This document shows positions 1 to 9,487 of a stretch of DNA of 64,000 bases, one piece after another. Position 1 is the first letter of the stretch. The number at the start of each line of letters is the position of its first letter. Under the pieces are notes generated by a model. That model was not told the origin of the DNA. It saw only the letters and a list, made by a program, of their open reading frames with translations, and made no database searches. The translations under genes were made by a program, and so were the position numbers. The stretch is from contig JARBJD010000339.1 of the NCBI GenBank assembly GCA_033064195.1, positions 1 to 64,000 on the forward strand, read 5' to 3'. The DNA comes from Blattamonas nauphoetae. Taxonomy: Eukaryota > Preaxostyla > Oxymonadida.

Positions 1-1357
1 ATTGCTTTTGATCAGATTGATTGCATATTTTGAATACTCATTGATGTCTCCTTCACTTCTTATCACTGTTGGGAAACTCTTTGATGTGTTCTCCAGTTCT
101 GGTCTGAAATCATTGTAAAGTGTCTCATCTTTGTCTTTCCTTTCAACGATCTTACCGAAGTCAAGACTGATCTTGAATGGACGATCCTTCTCTTTGTTGT
201 ACACAGCATTGATAAAGGTTGTGATTTCTTCAACATTCTTCAGATGATTGTGGAGTACAGCTGATACGGTTTTCCATTGTCTTCAACCTTCTCGACCTCA
301 TTCTTCTTGAACTTCTTTCGTGCATTTGTCAAACATTCATTGAAGGTAAGTTTGTCTCTTGGTTCAGCGAGGTAAGATGCATTCATTGAATCCATCAAAC
401 TGCTTCACTTTTCTTGATTCCATTTGTTCATTCTTCTTCTGAATGATCAACAGATTCTTCATCAATGATCCATCAGTTTCTCTTCTATCGACTTCAGTTT
501 CCTTGTGATCTTGAACACTTGCTTTTCAATTCAGTTTCGTTCACTCTTGGATTTGCTTTCATGTCAATGATGATTACATTTTATCCTCTTCATTCATCAT
601 TGTATTGTTGTTCTGTTCATTCTGTCTCTGTATTAACAGTTGTTGTTCAATCTGTCGTCGTTGTCTCACTTCATTCAGGAATTTCGGTATTAAATTGATA
701 TTGAGATAAGCTGTTGGATTTGGATTACGATATCCAACATCTGGTGTTGAAGCATTGCCAGGAGAAATGAATAGTGATGTTGCTTGTTTGAGCTGTCGGG
801 ATTGTACGTTCGACCATCAGTAAATGCGAATTGAGTGTTTGGAAATAGTTCTCTAACCTCTCTGATTTGTTCCTTCACTTTCCAGAGTTGTGTCATTTAC
901 TACGAATTAAAAATAAAAAATAAAGTTGAGTGATTATTTTGACTTCCTCAAATGCGGCTTCTTCTTTGCCTTTAACCAGGAATCAAGTCGCACTTTGAAA
1001 ACCTCAGTACCACCAATTTCTCGATAGGTGAATGGAGTCAGGACCTGCTTGTACTCACCAACGAGCTCACAGTTGTACTTCCTCAGTTCATTCTCCACAA
1101 AGGATTGAGTGTAGTGTCGACGTTGTGACATGTGTGGTCTGTTTCCTTGATTCCACAACTTTGGCTTAATCCTCCATTCAACTCCTTCATGAACATAGAT
1201 GACTGGGATATTATGTCTGACATACTCAGAGACAAGTTCACAGTTCTCTTTTTCATTGACTGAATCAAAGCTTGCTTGGCATCTGTTCGACGTTTTCGCT
1301 CCCCTTTGGAGGGTTCGAAGTCTTTAGCGAGACATATGTAGTATTCACTGTTGTCAT
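1..1357 (-). mobile_element. Polinton/Maverick-like fossil (broken)
   Basis: Minus-strand coding remains that run off the left edge of the window. The part at about 1-330 resembles the N-terminal region that precedes the exonuclease domain in protein-primed B-family DNA polymerases of Polintons (a conserved pattern of the type F-K-I-x-L-x-F-G followed by an R-P/N-T-S block). A further stretch up to about 896 is probably part of the same or the next gene, and 934-1357 holds a second, unassigned lysine-rich gene remnant on the same strand. The copy is clearly broken, with several breaks across 1.3 kb, and only one end of it can be in the window. Family assignment rests on weak residue-pattern similarity; another large eukaryotic element could be the source. 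Age cannot be dated from one copy, but the decay suggests it is not recent. Confidence 0.4.
897..925 (-). promoter_or_regulatory. A/T-rich start-proximal motif, copy 1
   Basis: Read on the minus strand, an A/T-rich block of the form TTTTTAATTYGTAKTAA sits directly before an ATG at 896-894. The same block occurs before the minus-strand ATG at 1357-1355. Two genes of the fossil therefore share the last ~28 bases before their starts, which is what a compact initiator-type promoter of the element would look like. No experimental support; the A/T richness makes part of the match cheap. Confidence 0.35.
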
Positions 1358-1387
1358 TTAATACAAATTAAAAATCAAAAAAATAAA
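1358..1387 (-). promoter_or_regulatory. A/T-rich start-proximal motif, copy 2
   Basis: Second copy of the start-proximal block seen at 897-925. It lies immediately upstream of the minus-strand ATG at 1357-1355, with the same TAATTxGTAxTAAATGACA core. See copy 1 for interpretation and limits. Confidence 0.35.
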
Positions 1388-1399
1388 ATGAATTGTGAA

Positions 1400-1590
1400 G
1401 TGAGGTGTTGAGAACTTTTTATTTTTGTTCCTTGTTGTGCCAGATTTCATCTTGCTTCTTTCTTTTTGTTTCTTTCTTCCAAGTTTCATTTTTCATTCAT
1501 TCATCATTCATTTTTCAATCATTCAATTCATTCTTTCATTTTTCAAGCCTTCATCATTCAATCATTCAATTTTTCAAGTTTGTATGATTT
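1400..1590. repeat. Low-complexity TTCATTCA-rich tract
   Basis: Pyrimidine-rich simple sequence built from irregular TTCATTCA and CATTCAATCATTCAA words. It opens a spurious plus-strand frame rich in Phe and Ser, which is not treated as a gene. A shorter stretch of the same words recurs at about 1870-1920 between the two direct repeats that follow. Confidence 0.6.
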
Positions 1591-1862
1591 TACCGTAGGA
1601 CAACCCGATACTCCTTTGGGGATCATTCTATCGTGATCCTACTCAATGACTACTGCTGGCGAATTCCTTGAAGGGTTAAGTCTTGGGTGGGCATGATTTA
1701 CGGTCAAACTCTCTATCGAGAATCTGAAGCCAACATGAACCCGGGGCGGATTCCTAGAAATCCACCGTCTCCAATTCAACCTTCAATTCGTTCTACGCAT
1801 TAGTCACGAGGGCACCATTTTGCCTGAGTATCAAGGAAATTACGTCGAGGTATCATATTTCA
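1591..1862. repeat. ~270-bp direct repeat, copy 1
   Basis: Begins TACCGTAGGACAACCCGATA and ends near 1862. It is repeated in the same orientation at 1938-2205 with substitutions and small indels. No open frame survives in both copies, and I recognise neither a protein nor a structural RNA. The unit with its TTCATTCA spacer is about 345 bp, so this is a two-copy tandem duplication of non-coding or decayed sequence. Confidence 0.7.
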
Positions 1863-1937
1863 ACTTGTCATTCAATCATTCAAGCCTTCATCGTTCAATC
1901 GTTCATCATTTCCTTTTCAAGTTTTGTATGATGATTG

Positions 1938-2205
1938 TACCGTAGGACAACCCGATACTCCTTTGGGGATCACTCTATCATGATCCTACTCAATGACTAC
2001 TGCTGGCGAATTCCTTGAAGGGCTAAGGTATTGGGGGCATGATTTACGGTCACATTCAAGTGATGCCCACAGTGAACCCCAAAAACAACCTCCCAGTTCG
2101 TCCCGCTCCAATCCAACCTTCAATTCGTTCTACGCATTAGCCACGAGGGCACCATTTGCCTGGTATCAAGAAATACGTCGAGGTTTCATACTTCAACTTT
2201 TTTGG
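1938..2205. repeat. ~270-bp direct repeat, copy 2
   Basis: Second copy of the repeat at 1591-1862, sharing blocks such as CTCCTTTGGGGATCA, GGCGAATTCCTTGAAGG and GTTCTACGCATTAG. This copy carries a 73-codon open frame that is closed in copy 1, so that frame is probably fortuitous. Confidence 0.7.
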
Positions 2206-2345
2206 AAATTTTGAATTTTGCATTTTTGAATTTTTGAATTTTTGAATTTTTGAATTTTTGAAATTTTCCTAAGTATTTTTTTTGAAATTTTTTTGAATTT
2301 TGAATTTGTTTTAAATTTTGAAATAGTCTTGGTATTTGGAAACTT
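2206..2345. repeat. TTTTTGAA simple-sequence tract
   Basis: Tandem (TTTTTGAA)n-like sequence and degenerate derivatives. It separates the direct repeats from the tRNA-like segment that follows. The open frame on the minus strand here is Lys/Ile/Ser-rich and simply reflects the repeat. Confidence 0.7.
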
Positions 2346-2369
2346 TTTCATTTTTTGTGAAACAAAGAT

Positions 2370-2445
2370 TTCCCTCGCCAGAATCGAACCATAGCCTAGA
2401 AACGTGCATACCTGGAACATACCCACTGAGCTACTAGCTCCTGAA
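2370..2445 (-). other. tRNA-like segment (SINE-head or tRNA relic)
   Basis: On the minus strand there is a textbook A box (TAGCTCAGTGGGTA, 2433-2420) and a B box (GGTTCGATTCT, 2390-2380) at the spacing found in tRNA genes, so the segment carries the internal RNA polymerase III promoter layout. The D stem, T stem and acceptor stem do not pair properly, so this is not a working tRNA. It is best read as a tRNA-derived element head or an old tRNA pseudogene. Confidence 0.5.
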
Positions 2446-2521
2446 AATATTAGATTTCGACCTGTGCTTTATATCTCGAATGTTCAGATCTGCTATATAT
2501 TCCTTTTATCGTCTACCTATC

Positions 2522-2735
2522 TACCCTCGTTAAAAGCATGACTTTATCACGGGAACGACTTTTTACCCTCGTTAAAAGCATGACTTTTCTCGTCAGCAAT
2601 TTTTCAAAATAAGTTAGATTTTCCTTTTAACTTTTTACCCCGTTAAAAGCATGACTTTTCCACGGGAGCGATCTGCTAAATAGTAATTCTTGGCCACTTG
2701 TTACCCTCGTTAAAAGCATGACTTTTCACGGGAGC
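2522..2735. repeat. Interspersed ~35-bp repeat, four copies
   Basis: Four copies of the unit TACCCTCGTTAAAAGCATGA followed by CTTTTCACGGGAGC, at about 2522-2557, 2564-2593, 2636-2670 and 2702-2735. Spacers are unequal (6, 42 and 31 bp). The third copy lacks one T of CCCTCG and the second ends early. No open frame is linked to it. The irregular spacing and eukaryotic setting argue against a CRISPR array. Confidence 0.75.
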
Positions 2736-2839
2736 ATTTACTAACTATATATTGAATTTATTGACAAAGTTTTCAAATTTTAAATCTGCTATAGTGTCTT
2801 TTTCGGGTATAAAGTTTCTGATTTTCCGGGATAATTTCA

Positions 2840-2921
2840 GGACCGGATAGTCTAGTGGTAATGGTGAGTGCACGCACTACTACTACTAAGCTGAAGGTCC
2901 TAGGTTCAATTCCTGGCGGAA
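2840..2921 (+). other. tRNA-like segment with A and B boxes
   Basis: A box TAGTCTAGTGGTAATGG (2848-2864) and B box GGTTCAATTCC (2903-2913). The T arm pairs well (CTAGG with CCTGG around a 7-nt loop), but the D stem and acceptor stem do not. The anticodon region is replaced by a small hairpin and an (ACT)n run. It shares the TGGCG ending with the minus-strand tRNA-like segment 450 bp away, so both may head the same or related tRNA-derived SINEs. Unlikely to be a working tRNA. Confidence 0.5.
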
Positions 2922-2929
2922 GCATTTAA

Positions 2930-3339
2930 TTTCACATATCACTGCCCTTTGGCATGGTCTAGGCCCTTGGCAAGACCAACGTACGTCTCCGGAATTCAAA
3001 TCGATAAAAATGAGTTCCGATGCCGGTCTAAAGGGACCGATGAGAAGGGTCGCAACCTTCGGAACCTTGAAAAAATACACCAGCTTCCGCCAAAATCAAG
3101 GTTTTGCTTTTTGAAAATTTTTGAAAATTAGCTTCAACTTGAAAGTATGAAGTAACTGAACTCTGGAAGAGATATTTCTCTAAGATTGACAACTTTCTGA
3201 AATGAAAATGACTTTTACTTCAAGTATTTTCTGAATGGTCAATCGGCATGGAGAAAAAAACAATGGAAGTGGTGTCTATGCCAACGTGGTTCCCAATTCG
3301 ACTTCTATACTACTCCTCTCATTCAATTTCAGAAGCAAC
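2930..3339. other. No gene recognised
   Basis: Short open frames only, none with coding character. The sequence may be the body of the tRNA-derived element that starts at 2840 and the 3' flank of the decayed hAT gene. I see no terminal repeat or target duplication that would fix a boundary. Confidence 0.4.
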
Positions 3340-5760
3340 AATAGCTCCCAGCGTTAGCGCACAGTCGCATAAAGCTACAGTCTTTGAATCTTCACGATAG
3401 TGTCGCCAAAACGTCTGGAATCGATCAACGGTTATCTTATCCGAGAGATTCTTCGTGGTTGATCCACACATCAAATTCCTCAGCCAGTCGTGGATGAAGT
3501 GTCCCGAAGAGTGAGTTTGCTGTGATCGTTAGTCCCTCATGTATTTCGGTGTTGAATGACCTCAGGTTGGATAATACCTCAAGACCTGGAGCACGTGGAA
3601 GTTGGTCCGGCATTTTTCATCAGACATACTATCTGAACCAGATGATGCCACGATTGGGATTTTGAATCCAGTTTTAACTGGTTTCATGTGGCGTTGAGGA
3701 GGAGTGTATATAATTTCTGAGATGATTGTGCCGAATAGTGCTTTTCTGTTCTGAGTGATTGGATGGTGCGAAGGTGGACGGATGGAAACATGAGTTGATA
3801 GTGAGGGATTAGACGAAGATTGCGGATTTTGACCGGACAGTCCCGTATTGATGACACTTTGAGTGGCTTGTGGAATCTGAGGTACCGGTGTTGCCTCAAT
3901 CGAGTGTTTTGGTCGTGGATATGTGAACATGGTCATGGAGAGTTGACCTGTTCGTGGAATATAGAGAGATGAGAGTGGATGAAGTGGAAGAAGCTGTGGA
4001 AGAGGTGGCGATGGTGTGGGTTTGTTCCTTGCTAACTTTCGTCGCCGATGGGACTGGACCATCAAAAGGACATCAGTGATGGGATCTTCTCCGGAATGGG
4101 CTCGTTTGGTTGGGAGGATGGGTGGCATGTCACAAATCTCTGGAGAGGTGGATTTCAGCACTTGTGCATCACGTTGTCTCTCCTTTCTTTTCTCCTTCGT
4201 GCAGCTCGTCCTCTCATTTCAACATCAGATAGTGTCTCCTGATCGTCTTCGCACAGATCAATCCATTCGGGTTCTGAGTCTATCTCGTCAAAGACGAGGT
4301 CAAGCGGTACAAAGGGACTTGGTACGTCGAGGGAGGAGCTGAGAATGGAACAGTCGGTGTGGTAGGAATCTCGTCCATCCCTGGTCAGAGAAAAGCGAAT
4401 AGCATCAGTGATGAAGTTGAATTGCAGAAGAATCGTAAAAGAGACAGTCAATGACAACATCACCAATCTCTTTCCATCGAGTCGGTGAGTCTGCAAGGTT
4501 CTGTAAAATTGTCTGCATCGTCCGGACAACGATTGGAAACACATTGGAAATGACACAGGATCGCTCTCCGAACTGATTTTTCATGAGATACAATGGCTGC
4601 AAGATCTTTTGAATTTCTGAGATTTCCCTGAAGAATTGAACTTCGGAATCTGATAGAGTCGGAAAGGCTGCGTAGTGAGCAGAGTACCATGAGACTGGCC
4701 GGATCTCATCGAGCCATCTCGTTGGTGAGAAAGTTCGTGGCGATGAACCGATTTGTTTTGATAGAGTTTGTGGAAACTCACGTGAGATATAGTGAAGTGT
4801 CTCCAACAGGTTTCTTAGGTGTGGAGATTATTGTTTTACGTCAGTACAAGCAAGATCGAGGAGATGGTTGTGGCATCGGCCAACAAGAGGGACGATGCCA
4901 GGTTGTCAATTGGTCGGAGCGTTTCTGGTTGAGGAGTACGCTCCTTTTGAGATACAATTACGAGTCCATTCTGAAGGGCAAGCGCATTGTCTGCCACGAA
5001 GGCAACAACTTTAATCCCGTGTTTGGAGAGGATTGCTGCGCTGTCCGAGGCAAAACTGGCATAGAACACGGAATTGAGGTTGTAGTCAACGTTGGATGTA
5101 TGAATGAGGAGTGGTTCAAAAGTTGTTTGTGGTGCAACAAAATTGCGAGTAGAAAGTGAAGATGTCCAACCTTACCTCCGTCAATCACGATGCTTCCACT
5201 TAGTCCACGTCTTGCAGCCAGAGCATCTTGAATTGCTTGTCGCCCCAACTTTGCCATTCGACCTGGAATTCTGCGTCGATTGAGAACCTTTGACAACTGC
5301 TAACTTCCTTTTGACTGGACCGTTTTCCCACCTGGATGAGTTCATTCACCACATCTCTGAACTCATTGGAGCCAACTGCGTTGTATGATACCGTGTGTCG
5401 TGCACAGAAAGGAATAGTGTTTGTTCAAACTTGGTGAACTTATCATCCACAGTTATTTGTTGTTGTTTTCTGGCTTCTTGACTGTAAACTGATGTGTGTG
5501 ATGAGGATCAAAAGCGGTTTTCGAGCAATATAATGACATCCACGCCCACAGTCATCAACGTGTCGGCACAGATACAGAATACGATCCTTCTGGAATGGGG
5601 CTTTCGTCGTACTATATCTTGCTCTCACAGCCATCGCTGAAGGAAAATGATTTTGTTTCTCAATCACTTCCTGGTATTCAAATACGGTGTTCCCATCCAA
5701 CTCTAGAAAGATCACAGGTGTGAGTAAAAGGCAAACTAAACCATGGTCCATTCGATGTTC
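3340..5760 (-). pseudogene. hAT-family transposase, decayed or split
   Basis: A minus-strand transposase gene spread over several frames. In order: a Cys/His-rich stretch at about 5600-5520 (CRHVDDCGRGCHYIARK, BED-finger-like); a block at about 5440-5280 of the hAT type V-G-S-N-E-F-R-D-V-V-N-E-L; a DUF659-like block at 5200-5060 (V-I-D-G-G-K-V-G-H); G-I-K-V-V-A-F-V-A-D-N-A-L-A-L-Q at about 5010-4970; the typical S-P-T-R-W motif near 4725; and a C-terminal hATC-like piece at about 3480-3345 that ends at A-S-E-I-E before the usual E-R-x-F. Role: cut-and-paste transposition of a hAT element. Frame changes between blocks could be introns or mutations; I found no convincing splice sites, so decay is more likely. 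The stretch 3562-4161 also holds a Ser/Pro-rich linker unlike known hAT domains. Confidence 0.6.
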
Positions 5761-6029
5761 CGTTCATTTAATGAAGGTTGGACTTGCAGTAAATCCGTTA
5801 TCAATGAGTAAAGTTGACAAAGGTCGAACGACAACCCATTAACTACTTAATTTTTCTCGGAACTAGAAATGTCTGACAATAAGAGAACAACGTCTTTCAT
5901 GAAGTGGTATTATTTCAATCATTGCATTTCACATTGAAAATCATTGATACTCAGGACATTGATTCAAAATTCGATTTTGGGAATCCACTTCGGAGAAATG
6001 GTAACTCTCGATTATGGGTTCCAAAATTT
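5761..6029. other. 5' flank of hAT remnant, no gene
   Basis: No open frame with coding character. Its position between the first transposase block and the candidate terminus at 6030-6100 suggests it is the 5' untranslated part of the hAT element. Confidence 0.35.
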
Positions 6030-6100
6030 CTCCGGTCAGTGACGGTCAGTACTTTTCGATGAAAACTGACCGGTCAGTGCCGGTCAGACAAGCCTAGAAA
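6030..6100 (-). mobile_element. Candidate hAT terminal region
   Basis: Read on the minus strand it begins CTAGGCTTGTCTGACCGGCA and contains a cluster of GACCGG/CCGGTCA words in both orientations. hAT ends commonly start CAGGC/TAGGC-T-G, and the end near 10866 reads CTAGGCATGGTTGGCCGGCC, so the two ends are related. It lies upstream of the minus-strand hAT transposase as expected of its 5' end. No matching left end was found near 3300, so the element is incomplete or its other end is too diverged. Confidence 0.4.
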
Positions 6101-6119
6101 AATCAAATTTTACTTCCAC

Positions 6120-6479
6120 TTAGAACCTTGAGAATGCAGTCACGGACAAAAGTTTGTGGTCACCACTTCCTGCACTAATGAACAAATGATTTTCCACACT
6201 TTTTCGTAAACCCTTCACCCTTTTGAAAGACAGCCATTTTTCAAGTATAACACAAAAAGTGTATTTGAAGAGGAGATCAAGATGAATGACCGATGAGCCT
6301 AGGAGGCACATACGATTGCAGTCGTCATAATCCATCTCCTCTTCCAAGGAGATGAGACGTGAGGAGTAGAGTGTTTTCCTCCACCGAGAGCTGTCTGTTT
6401 CCACTCCTCGCAGAGATACTAATCGAATGGTAATTAAAATGTGTGATTTCTCTCTGACGATATCATTGAATATTCTCAC
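6120..6479 (-). CDS. Unidentified 119-codon ORF
   Basis: Open minus-strand frame with mixed composition; I recognise no domain. It lies between a hAT terminus and a MITE, so it is probably a chance frame or a scrap of another element. There is no linked neighbour that suggests a function. Confidence 0.15.
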   Translation of the reverse strand: MRIFNDIVREKSHILITIRLVSLRGVETDSSRWRKTLYSSRLISLEEEMDYDDCNRMCLLGSSVIHLDLLFKYTFCVILEKWLSFKRVKGLRKSVENHLFISAGSGDHKLLSVTAFSRF

Positions 6480-6711
6480 TATCTCTCATTTGCATTGTCG
6501 TGTGGTTGAGAAAATGAAAAAAGAGAATCGATTCTCGAATGAATGATCTCCATAATTCCTCCGAAGGATGACAACATTACCTACGAAAGAGAATGTGATA
6601 GTTGCGAAATTTACCCTGTTGTATCGGTTGTTTTTGAATCATCTGCTGAGTGATGAGACAAGATGAGAAAATTCAATTCATAATTTTTATCTCGGTATTG
6701 CTTTCGTTATA

Positions 6712-7176
6712 GATGTGTCATTACCCCGGTTCTGTCACTTACCCGGAATCTGGGGTTGAAATAAACCATTTTGTCAAACTAAGAAAAAGTTAATCTGAAA
6801 ATTGTCTATCTTGGCGAATCGGAGAAATCCTCAAAAACCTCGTTTTTGGCGGAAAGAATTTGTTGAAAAAATGTGACTAAAAATGTTGGGTATTTGATAC
6901 GTTGCAAAAACGTCAATGTTCTCGACAAAAAATGACATCGGGAAAAATATAGCTTGTTTTTGAGAGTCTTTATTCGATCGATTCACGATAAAAGGCTTTT
7001 ATATTTGGTTCAAAACGGATATCTGGTTGTGAAGAAACGAGCAGAAAAGATAAAACAGATGTGCTTTCCTCCTGTATACAGTATTTTGAGGATTTAAATC
7101 TGTTTTAGTTTGACCAAAATGAATAGTTTTGATCCCAGATTCCGGGTTGCTGACACTGACCGGGAGAATATCGATA
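6712..7176. mobile_element. MITE, GATGTGTCATTA family, copy 1
   Basis: Diverged copy of the 596-bp element at 62705-63300. The left end, GATGTGTCATTACCCCGGTT, is preceded by TA at 6710-6711. The inside shares CCATTTTGTCAAACTAAG, CTATCTTGGCGAATC, ATGTTGGGTATTTG and AAACGGATATCTGGTTGTG, and the right arm is the inverted copy of the left. The last ~15 bases of the right end are degraded. Non-autonomous: it encodes no protein. TA duplication and simple ends point to a Tc1/mariner-type source. Confidence 0.75.
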
Positions 7177-7194
7177 ATCAAGACCCAACCACAA

Positions 7195-7476
7195 GCCGAT
7201 CCACACAACTACGTAATGGTCTACACCTCTCCCAAAGCGCATAGACTCATCACAGAAGAGAGGACAAATGAGTTGAAGAAACAATTCAGGTATGACACCG
7301 CTGGCCAGGATGATGATGTATCCTCACTCACTGCACTACCTGATCCAAATAAACCCGTGCTCTTCCAACAACTGTCCAACAGACTGATTCGCACTGGAGC
7401 GCGGTTTTCAAAAGTGAAGCTTACCATACCTCCAGACCCTGACTCGCAATCCACAATGAAAGAGAACCCTCTCTAG
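7195..7476 (+). CDS. Unidentified ORF, possible element protein
   Basis: Open frame of about 94 codons right of the MITE (an ATG at 7216 starts M-V-Y-T-S-P-K). Composition looks protein-like (Q-L-S-N-R-L-I-R-T-G-A-R-F), but no family is recognised. It sits 75 bp upstream of the transposase-like frame at 7552, in a different frame, so the two may be parts of one decayed gene. Its upstream edge is cut by the MITE. Confidence 0.25.
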   Translation, partial: ADPHNYVMVYTSPKAHRLITEERTNELKKQFRYDTAGQDDDVSSLTALPDPNKPVLFQQLSNRLIRTGARFSKVKLTIPPDPDSQSTMKENPL

Positions 7477-7551
7477 AGAGAAACCGATATTTGTTCAAAG
7501 CATTATTTCTCGATAAAATCTGTTTTTGATTTTCCGAAATACACCTATTTT

Positions 7552-8001
7552 TTGCCGAAATGGCAGATTCAATTCAAATGGATGAGAGAAATAAATCGGA
7601 GAAGACAAAAAGAATATATTCAAAAGCACCAAGCTGTGGTTATCGGTGTGGTTGTCCATCAAAGCAACGGGGAAGGAAAACGAAACAAACTTTTAATCAC
7701 TTTTCTCAGTGCAAATAACAATACGTACAGTTTTGTTGTGAACTACGCGCTTCGAACTGTATTCCATCATCAGTCCATGAGAGACATCACTTCAGTTCAA
7801 TTCTGGACAGACAGTGGTTCGACTTTCAAGTGCAGTGAAACTATTCATGCATCAACAGTTGTATTTCCTCATCGAAGATTAGATCATGAAGTGACACAGA
7901 TGTCAGTTGTTGTGAACTACTTCAAGACTGATCATGGGAAGAATGAGGTTGACAGTCTCCTTGGGGTTCTTTCCCAATTGCTTAAACGAACCATCCCCTA
8001 A
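7552..8001 (+). CDS. Transposase-like ORF with D...HGK..D motif
   Basis: 149-codon open frame. The middle reads S-V-Q-F-W-T-D-S-G-S-T-F-K-C-S-E, followed by V-V-N-Y-F-K-T-D-H-G-K-N-E-V-D-S-L-L-G. The pattern 'x-D-x-x-S-x-F-K ... F-x-x-x-H-G-K-x-x-x-D-x-x-x-G' is widespread in DDE-type transposases of large eukaryotic DNA transposons, where the first Asp is catalytic and the HGK...D block follows some 40-60 residues later. The N- and C-terminal parts of a full transposase are missing. I cannot name the superfamily. The start shown is only the beginning of the open frame; no good initiation context is visible. Confidence 0.35.
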   Translation: MPKWQIQFKWMREINRRRQKEYIQKHQAVVIGVVVHQSNGEGKRNKLLITFLSANNNTYSFVVNYALRTVFHHQSMRDITSVQFWTDSGSTFKCSETIHASTVVFPHRRLDHEVTQMSVVVNYFKTDHGKNEVDSLLGVLSQLLKRTIP

Positions 8002-8489
8002 TTGGGACTTTCTTCCTTTTCAGATTTACTCCGTTCAGACCGCTCCAGAGGATAAAGTGATCCTTGCAATCTGACAATCAAAAGAATGAATGCCAGTCTC
8101 AAGTGTAAAGGAAAGATAACAAACTATCCGACTGATGAAAAGAATCTGATCGGTCGGGTACAGAGTGAGAACGAATTGAACCGTTCCACTCCTTTCTTCT
8201 CTCATATCACTTTGTCATTTAGAATAGCTTGGTGAATTTCATCAAAGAATCGATAAAACTAGCAAAAACGAATTGAAGTGAATTCTTGTCCAATTGAGCT
8301 GGAAAATCTGAACTGTCATTGGTTCAAAATCTCCGACACGTTTCGATGAGTTGGAGGTGACAAGGTTTCTTCTTTCCCAATATCGGTAACATCATCTGTT
8401 GAATACTCTCTTAACTACCAGTTAATAGAACCGTAATACCCCCAAAAACATACTGAAAACAAAGTGTGAAGTACATCCCGATGCATTTA
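8002..8489. other. No gene recognised
   Basis: A/T-rich sequence with frequent stops in all frames. It lies between the transposase-like frame and the next MITE copy, and I see no repeat or structure in it. Confidence 0.4.
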
Positions 8490-8830
8490 CGAGAAATCCT
8501 CAAAATACATCGTTTTGAGGACAATTGTGTTTTGATATTGTCATATCTTCACAACCTGTGAACCAATCCTGAAGACATGTTTCAGAGAAACGCTTTCTTA
8601 GTGAAATGAAATGGGGAAAACAACATTCAAAAAGCGTGGGAATACGGGAAGATTGTGAATAAACCATATTTTCGCCTTGAAAAATACTTGCTTTTTGAGT
8701 GTCTTCGATCGATATATGTGCGAAAAAGCTTTTCTTTGGTCCCAAACGGATGTCGAGTCGTGAAGAATCTCCATCACAGGTTCAATTCCAGTCATCGACT
8801 TTTTTTCCTTTTTGTTTCATTGGTTCAGAT
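8490..8830. mobile_element. MITE, GATGTGTCATTA family, decayed internal copy
   Basis: Shares internal words with the family, in the same order as at 62820-63130: CATATCTTCACAACCTGTG then ACCAAT, TTTCAGAGAAACG, a TTTTTGAGTGTCTTCGATCGATAT block and CAAACGGATGTC. Neither terminal repeat is recognisable, so this is an old, end-less copy. Confidence 0.55.
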
Positions 8831-8932
8831 ATCACATATTCTCTCTGTTTTCAATCCCGTTCCCTTGCACAATTGAATGCCCTGTAAGAAATAAATCCTT
8901 ATGTTCCAACCATTCTTTGCCGTTTTCATACT

Positions 8933-9430
8933 TTGACGGCTATCCAAGCCCATTTTCTACCACTTCTGACCAACGAAACAACGAAAATGCCAGATTGCAG
9001 ACCGCTCGATCGCTTTATGGCAGATTTCAATATGTTGATCAACCTCCAATCGAAAACAGGATTTGTCCAAAACTTCGAAGAAATGAAAAAACATTGCAAA
9101 GCCCCTGCTGGATTCGAATCCCTATCACGGATATGGCTCCTATATGCCGAACAATTTTGCTCATATTCGATCGACAGGTATCATCATTTTGGGGAGACCC
9201 CACTTCACCTCTTGAAGGACTTCATCGTGTCAATGAAAGATGATGGTGTGACGCCATCGCAATACCTCTTCTCTACTGTCAATCGAATCACATGTTACAC
9301 AACAATGCAAGTTAGAACAGACAAAACGTGTATAGAAAAGGCACAATTCAGCCAACATCAATACCTCAAAGAACAATTCATCCTCCAAAACTTCTCGGTC
9401 CTGTTTCATTGGATTGTCTCAGGGCCCTGA
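8933..9430 (+). CDS. Unidentified 165-codon ORF
   Basis: Open frame beginning M-T-A-I-Q-A-H (a non-ATG first codon would also keep it open) and ending S-G-P-stop. Composition is balanced, with several Cys, Trp and aromatic residues, and looks like real protein rather than simple sequence. No motif is recognised. It lies between two MITE fragments, so it may be a surviving piece of an element or host gene. Function unknown. Confidence 0.3.
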   Translation: MTAIQAHFLPLLTNETTKMPDCRPLDRFMADFNMLINLQSKTGFVQNFEEMKKHCKAPAGFESLSRIWLLYAEQFCSYSIDRYHHFGETPLHLLKDFIVSMKDDGVTPSQYLFSTVNRITCYTTMQVRTDKTCIEKAQFSQHQYLKEQFILQNFSVLFHWIVSGP

Positions 9431-9487
9431 GTGATTTAAAGAAAGATTCTATGTTCAATCTGACGAAGAAATTAATCTGAGATGGTA

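Noticed and set aside
2522-2735. CRISPR-like array
   Set aside because: Four repeats with spacers of 6-42 bp, no cas-like genes and a eukaryotic context.
2370-2921. Functional tRNA genes
   Set aside because: A and B boxes are good, but acceptor and D stems do not pair in either segment.
4016-5159. Plus-strand frames of 108 and 156 codons
   Set aside because: They lie opposite recognisable hAT transposase blocks on the minus strand and have no motif of their own.
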